From: Eucommia ulmoides
Lineage: Eukaryota > Streptophyta > Magnoliopsida > Garryales > Eucommiaceae
DNA: 64,000 nt
Direction: 5' to 3'
NCBI GenBank assembly: GCA_016647705.1
Contig: CM028333.1
Location: 9,064,616-9,128,615 of the forward strand
Shown: one piece after another, positions 58,579 through 64,000 of the stretch
Layout: every line of letters starts with the position of its first letter
How positions within the stretch are numbered: the first letter of the stretch is position 1
Notes under the pieces: generated by a model
What the model was told of the DNA's origin: nothing
Seen by the model: only the letters and a program-made list of their open reading frames with translations
The model's database searches: none
Position numbers and translations under genes: made by a program

Positions 58579-61500
58579 CTACTCCTGCTCTTCATATAGC
58601 CTCTCCCTTGCCTTGATTGCCTGCAATGCATTACAATATCATTTGTTTTTGGATCAAATTAAAAGAAGAAGAAAAAAATGGGGGTTTAAAGTGTAAGACC
58701 TCTTTCTCCCAATTTGTGCAGGCAGTGATTATGGATAGCAGAAGTGTCTGTAAAGTGGCACCTGCTAGAATGCCAATCCATAGTCCTTTTCCTCTTAGTT
58801 TGGTCAAGAAACCCAGTGATGCAGCAATGGGAATTCCAAATAGATAGAATGAAGCCAGGTTTACATAGGCTCCTATATGCTGCCATCCACATCCCCTAGC
58901 AACACCTTTTTTTAAAAAAAAAAAAATGTAAGAAAAAATAGTTTTACCGATGAGGATTGCCTTGGGCTTTACATATAGCTCAGGGTTAGGTAACACAAGT
59001 GATGTGAGGTTTAACACGCCCTCTCACACGCAGAGTGGGCTTTTGACAAACCACTGTAAATGGATCACAGGGGAAATGCCCAACATCGATGTGGTATTTA
59101 AGATGCTCACTCACGCGCATGGTGAACTTTTTGAGAAACCACTGATATTCGGGGGTTCAACATTAATGTGGGATTCAATACACCCAAAATCAGAAAAGAA
59201 ACCTAACTCTGATAGCATGTAGAAATCCAATGGGCCTAACTCAATCTCAAAAGATGCCTTATAAGATAAGGATTGCTTGGGCTTTTATATATAGCTCAGG
59301 GTCAGGTCACAAGCGATATGGGATTCAACAAAAGTAAGATGATCATCTGGTTGATAACCCACAACTTGTAACCTAATCTAGTGTATCTCCCTAATGGGAG
59401 GTCTAGTGTTCAAAATCTCTTCCCCCAACCATTTGTACCAAAAAAATCTGGTTGATTTTCTTTGGTTTAATTGCCTTTTAGCCCTGGTACTTTGATCTTG
59501 TTTCATCTTGTCCCTCTACTTTAAAAACCTATATTTTACCTGCTTCTACTTATAAAAGATTGAAAAACTATTTTTTTTATATTTAATTTAAATGAATATG
59601 CTAAAAAACAGGTGAGATTAAATCTTTCATCTAAATTTTATATGAAATGGACAAAGTTACTGTTTATTTTAATTTTTTATTTGGTTTTGTCTTTGCCCAA
59701 AAAAAAAAAAGAGAGAGAAAAGAAGTAGAGAGACAGAGAGCTAGAGAGAGGACATGTTAGTTTTTCTTGTTTATAATCTTTAAATATTAAATTTAATTTA
59801 AAAAATAAAGGAAATTTAATTTAATATATGAATAAAATGTGTGTTTCCCTTTAGTCAAAAAACGATGTGTAGTTTTTTAAAATAGAGGAGTTAAAATGAA
59901 ACAAGACCAAAGTATAAAGGGGTAAAAAGCAATCTATCCATTATTTATTTTTTATTTGTGTGCGCGCGTGCTTGACTTGTGTCGGGATAAATCTAACGGT
60001 AGCTAACAAGTAAGATATTATTTATCACCCGTTAGGTCAATTTGACACAAATCAAGCAGAGGATCCAGATCAAGAAAAATAATCATTTTTAGCTAACCTG
60101 AAAGGGTTCCTTGTAGACTATCCATGATAACCGATAGGCAAACCAAAGGAGCCATATTCGTGACATAGTCGACTACTTCCTTTTCGTTGCTAAAGGCGTA
60201 GCCGAATACACGCCTTGTGGCAAAGAGGGTTCCACTTACAATGATCGTCTCGGTGACGGCGAGAATCATACCGGCAAAGACTGATACGCGAGCCCCTTGT
60301 GGATTCGCGGCTCCTAATTCATTTGATACTCTGGTGCTGAGAAAGCGAGGATTTTTATTTTTTTTAAGAAAAAAAAATTTGATTGTAAGTGAATTATATA
60401 TAGATATGTACACACACAAATATAAATGGTTTTGTATGTACCTTATGGCTGAGGCAAGTCCATAGGGGATTGCATAGAGTGTGGCAATGGTGTTGAGGCT
60501 GTAGTTCATAACATTTCCCAGAAAAAATGAAAAAAAAAAATAAGATAGTGTCAATTCATAGTCTGAAAGGTCTGTTTGGTTTGCAATTTGAAAAACTGGA
60601 GGAAAAAAAAAAGGCAGTTTTGTAGTTGAAACCAAACAGGCCCTTAAAGGAGAATATGAAATACAAAAGGAAAATACCAAACAGAGAGTACTGAAGTTTC
60701 GAGTTCTGGATTAGGCAGAAGACCGGATAACAGGACCAGTAGCTCGAAAGACCACCATTCGAGGCTGCAAATCAAATAGAATGTTTCAGCAGGTAATACG
60801 AGAATACCCTTTAAGACCCGTTTGTTGAGTGTTTCTGTTCCCAGATTTTTGAGAACAAAAAAAAATGAAAGAGAAAGAAAAAAGACATCGTTCTTGTGCA
60901 GTTCCCAGGTTTTTAGGACAAAATTTTGAAAACATAGCCCAAATTGTGCTCAGAATTCTGTTTCTATTCCAAGTTTGTCGGAGAATATAAACAGAAATTT
61001 GAGAACAAAAACACTAAACAAAGGCCTTCAAAAAAATTGTGACTTGTGAGTTGTGAAACCAAAAAAGAAAACTGCTTCTGTTCAACTCCCTGATATTTGG
61101 AGCAAATATTTATGAACATAACAAACTTGTTCTCAACTTTCTGTTTATCTTCAGAGTGTTAACTTATTTAAAAAAAAAAACTTGCTTCTGTTCAACTCCC
61201 AAATTTTTGGAACAAATTTATCCCAGAATTTTGTTTATGCTCCAAATTTTCCAAGAATAAAAACAGAAATTTGAGAACAAAAAATACTAAACAAACGCCT
61301 TCCAAAAAACTTGTGATTTACAAAACAAACAAAAATTGTTCCTCTTCAACTCCAAGATTTTTTTAAGAAGAAATTTATTGAAAACACCACCCAAATTGTT
61401 CTCCAAAATCCGTTTTTGTCCCCAGGTTTTTTGAGAACAAAAACGGAAATTCGAGAAGAGACACACTAAAAAAAAAAAAAAAATCCTTACCAAACCATGA

Positions 61501-62035
61501 TAGCAGAAGGAATAGCAAACCGGAAGAACTCTCTAATCCCCAAGAAAACCTCCATGGAAACCGGAGCCCGAGTTTTCTCACAAGCACTCGAAAACTTCAT
61601 GAACAAACCAAGACACATCACATTCAACCACATCGAGACACTGATTGATAAAGGCGCTCCAAGGTTTCCTAATCCTGACTTAAAGACAAGCCACCAACAG
61701 ATAGGAACATGGGAACATAGGATGAGACACGAGCTTACAAGCATCGGACGAATCATGCTTTGCATTTGAAAGAATCGGACAAGGGGTTGAAGAACGGCGT
61801 AAGCAAAAAGGGCGGGAACAAGCCACATTGTGAATTTTCCGGCCTCACGAGAAATTGAAGGGTCTTGGCCTATGAAAAGTAGGATTGCTTCCATGTTTAT
61901 CCAGAGGAAAGAGAGAGGGATACAGACAAGGATGAGGGAGAAGATGGCTGTGTAAGTTTGAGTTCCAAGCTTTTGGTATTGTTGAGCTCCATAGGCTTGT
62001 CCACAGAGAGTTTCCAATGCACATGCCATTCCCAA
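58579..62035 (-). CDS. MATE / DETOXIFICATION efflux transporter, 5' exon missing
   Basis: Multi-antimicrobial extrusion family; plant members export flavonoids, alkaloids, organic acids or xenobiotics, driven by H+ or Na+ gradients, at the plasma membrane or tonoplast. Six exons on the minus strand (62035-61491, 60764-60678, 60498-60442, 60336-60098, 58905-58700, 58620-58579) join in phase to 391 codons plus TAG. The family hallmarks are [19 protein letters not shown] at the start of the visible part, TRVSNELGA near the middle of the second MatE domain, and GCGWQ in exon 5. The segment begins within the N-terminal domain, around the third membrane helix. Plant DTX proteins are usually ~480-500 aa, so about 85-100 N-terminal residues are absent. 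The frame also opens upstream to an ATG at 62053, but those codons look like intron before a CAG acceptor. Substrate unknown. The remaining exons have no stops. Confidence 0.92.
58948..59330 (-). mobile_element. TRIM retrotransposon, truncated, in a MATE intron
   Basis: Same family as 32170-32599. On the minus strand the complete terminal repeat is 59330-59218 (starts TGTTGAATCCC). A worn primer site lies at ~59217-59206, and the interior has the TTTTGACAAACCACTG block. The second repeat lacks its outer ~45 bp and stops near 58948 at an A-rich stretch. It lies in the intron between the 58905-58700 and 60336-60098 exons, in gene orientation. The frame at 58950-59222 is not a gene. Confidence 0.75.
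59356..59445 (+). mobile_element. Short SINE-like insertion with 11-bp TSD
   Basis: ATCTGGTTGAT is perfectly duplicated at 59345-59355 and 59446-59456. The ~90-bp insert has a box B-like GTTCAAAATCT and ends TTGTACCAAAAAA. A 5'-truncated SINE would explain this. Box A would overlap the left duplication, so the assignment is tentative. Confidence 0.5.
59465..59945. mobile_element. Foldback MITE in a MATE intron
   Basis: The left end has TTTTAGCCCTGGTACTTTG and CTTGTTTCATCTTGTCCCTC. The right end has the complements GACCAAAGTATAAAGGGGTA and ATGAAACAAGACC. The arms pair over ~60 bp. The interior is AT-rich, with a GA tract at ~59710-59750. No target duplication was resolved. Confidence 0.65.
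60826..61475. repeat. Three head-to-tail CTGTTCCC-family copies in a MATE intron
   Basis: The 726-bp intron between exons 61491 and 60764 is largely built from copies at ~60826-61025, ~61075-61300 and ~61320-61475. Each has a GTTC(C/T)(A/C)AGATTTTT-type left part and a (A/G)GAACAAAAACACTAAAC-type right part. Confidence 0.6.
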
Positions 62036-63332
62036 CTGTTTGGAAGATCCCATTAAAAAATAATAATTAAAAAAAAAGGAAGAATGAAGAAGAAGAAGAA
62101 AAACATAATTTATTTTGAATTAAGAGATCACTTGTAGAGATAATACTGTCATTTAATCTCTACGTTATCATCTATCAAACATCCTTTTTGATATTTTGCT
62201 TATGCTTTTCGGCACTTTTTTTACTTAAAAAAAAAAAGTAGCATTTGTCGGGAAGTACTAAAAAAGATATTTCTAAATAGTGCCTTAACGTTTTTGCTTT
62301 TAAAAAGTACTTAAAAAACCATTACCAAACAATGTCTTAGTTTTTTTAAAAGTATTTTTAATAATCAAAAAGTTTGACACTGTTTCATTATGTTTTTCTT
62401 TTCTCTCATTTCCATTTTATTTCAAGTGAAAAAGTACTTTAAGACTATTTTTAAAAATAGCTGTTTTTCATTTACACGATTTTTTTAAGAGATTGATAGA
62501 GTAGGACTTCTCTACCCAAATTTTCACAATCATCTATGAAATTCAAAATAATATCTCTACGTATCAAATATACTTTCGATTTTTATTGTTATCCTTATGT
62601 AAATTTTTTTTTTTTGTACAAATGACTTTTTTATTATAAAAAGTATTTCAAAAAGTCCAACCACTTGGTCAAAAAATTACTTTTACTTTAAAAGTATAAT
62701 CATTAAATTAGAAGCATGTTTGACAGTGTAATAAGAATATCTCAGTTCTCCGAAAGAATTTTATAAGTGATAAAAAAAAAAAAATTTGGGTAGAGAGATT
62801 ATTGGGTTGATATCTAAGGTAAGAATATAACAATTAAAAAAAAGGTTTTGCTTTTTTAAACAAAAATTAAACTTACGCCTTTTTTTATGTTTTAAAAAGT
62901 GTTTTTTCAATGCAAAATAAACACTACTTTTTATAATTTTTGCTAAAAAGATACATAAAAAAAAGGAGCTTGTTTTGCATGGAATAGAGAAAGTGCTTTG
63001 ATCCTCAACCTTTTTTGAGTACAATACAAAGAAAGACGATGGTGGCTAGCGGAACTTCCAGATAAGTGAATAAGAATTAATATTTTTTTATTTTTCAAAT
63101 CTTTAAAAAGTTTATGAAACAGTCCCAAATTGCTCTCAAAATTTTGAGAATAGAAATATATTTACCAAACGCTTTCTGTACATTAACTCCAAAATTTAGA
63201 TAGCAGGAATAGAAATCATAGAACAAAAACAGTATCAGACAAGGGCAGAAAATAAGACAAAAAGGTTATAATCTCGAGGGTCATTCTTAATTTAATACCA
63301 ATTGCTACAGTGTTCTTGATTGTTGACAATAT
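62036..63332. other. Expected MATE 5' intron or upstream region, no exon found
   Basis: I searched the minus strand for the first MATE exon (a charged start, then LGYIAGPMV- or VMMVGHLG-like words) and did not see it. The sequence is very AT-rich with AAAAGTA(C/T)TT repeats at 62230-62480 and 62630-62700. Frames at 62761-63128 have no protein resemblance. Either a long intron runs beyond the window or the gene lacks its first exon. Confidence 0.5.
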
Positions 63333-63911
63333 TAGGTGGCGTTTGGTAACCGTTTCTGTTTCCATTCCAGCAGTGGGATGAGAATTTTATTTTCTTTTTG
63401 GAAGTAGAATCGCGTTTGGTAACCATAATTTTTTTTTTGTTTTGGGAAGGGAATTGTGTTTGGTAACGATTTTATCTTAAAATCTTTTTTTTTTTTCTTT
63501 CTGTTTCGGCCTGACGGCGGTGGCGGCATTGCCGGCCGGCGGTGGCTCTGGCGCCGGCTACGGCGGTGGCCCCACTCCGGCGATGACCGGACGGCGGTGG
63601 CGCTGTCGCCGGCGACGGCCGGAAGTGGCCGGAAAATTTCCGGCCGGACGGTGACCGGCGGCAGACGACGGCGGACGGTGGTCGGCCGGTAGGTGAATAG
63701 TGACCATGTGTTTTGGGAATGGAACGGGAATAATGAGAAACAACTTTTTTTTGTTTCTCATTTCTTAAGAAAAAAGTGGGCACAATTCTCAAATAGGAAT
63801 GAAATAGAAACGGAAACAAAAATTACCAAACGCTATTCCCAAACAGAATTCTCAAAAATCTGGGAATGGAATGAGAATTTTTGGAATGTAAATGGTTACC
63901 AAATGGACCTA
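63333..63911. mobile_element. MITE with GTTTGGTAACC ends and a GC-rich core
   Basis: The left end begins TAGGTGGCGTTTGGTAACC and the complement of the right end begins TAGGTCCATTTGGTAACC. Subterminal ATTCCATTCCC/GGGAATGGAAT words are also inverted. The core, 63505-63690, is strikingly rich in CGGCGG and CCGGCC, unlike anything else in the window, and is open in many frames. No target duplication was found. Confidence 0.65.
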
Positions 63912-64000
63912 AACTACTACTTGTTCTCCAATGTGTTGAATGATAAGACAAGATATTCAAAGGGCATTTATCAAATTTTCAGAGAGTGAAATCCCCAAAA
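63912..64000. other. Window edge, nothing recognised
   Basis: Short AT-rich stretch after the last MITE. Confidence 0.4.

Noticed and set aside
62037..62053. MATE start codon at 62053
   Set aside because: The few codons before CAG|TTGGGA do not match the family, and the CAG is a good splice acceptor at the usual exon boundary, so this ATG is probably intronic.
63456..63819. Open frames in the GC-rich patch at 63.5-63.8 kb
   Set aside because: Open in several frames on both strands because of CGG/CCG repeats; no protein resemblance.

Overview
The window looks like nuclear DNA from a flowering plant, probably a eudicot. It is very AT-rich, its genes have short exons with GT/AG introns, and its four genes resemble plant proteins with Arabidopsis counterparts. 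Most of the rest is transposon-derived. I assembled exons by eye from splice signals, reading phase and family similarity; no alignment or search was run.

Layout. 1-15865 holds no intact gene. It is a nest of small elements: a tRNA-type SINE, hAT-like and Mutator-like MITEs, three solo LTRs with perfect 5-bp target duplications (5679-6918, 7787-8953, 11861-13976), a Copia relic split by the third solo LTR, and Helitron-like 3' ends. 15866-21278 is a gene for base-exchange phosphatidylserine synthase (PSS1 type, 12 coding exons, 425 aa, + strand). 22613-27121 is a gene for chloroplast TatC (4 exons, 349 aa, + strand). 27122-30305 is a foldback and tandem-repeat region. 30306-33843 (- strand) is a gene for a cyclin-D1-binding protein 1 / GCIP-like protein (4 exons, 370 aa).

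Upstream of that gene, 34.0-48.0 kb holds three consecutive foldback-type elements. Two carry arrays of a self-complementary word (GTTACATGTAAC in one, AGTGGATATCCACT in the other). The third has inverted arms of about 0.75-0.9 kb with a decayed Ty1/Copia element (40786-47216) in its middle. A second decayed Copia element with roughly 2.1-kb LTRs fills 48353-58311, and its 5' LTR contains a 713-bp Mutator-like MITE. 58579-62035 (- strand) is the C-terminal 391 codons, in six exons, of a MATE/DETOXIFICATION transporter gene. Its first coding exon was not found in the window.

The four genes belong to unrelated pathways: phospholipid synthesis, thylakoid protein export, a cell-cycle-linked helical protein, and metabolite or xenobiotic efflux. 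I see no sign of functional clustering. What links them is that introns of all four are loaded with the same few MITE families, and two carry TRIM elements. I saw no tRNA, rRNA, CRISPR array or organelle-type operon. I saw no evidence of a wholly new biological system; the most unusual structures are the palindrome-array elements at 34-38 kb and the long-armed nested foldback at 39-48 kb.
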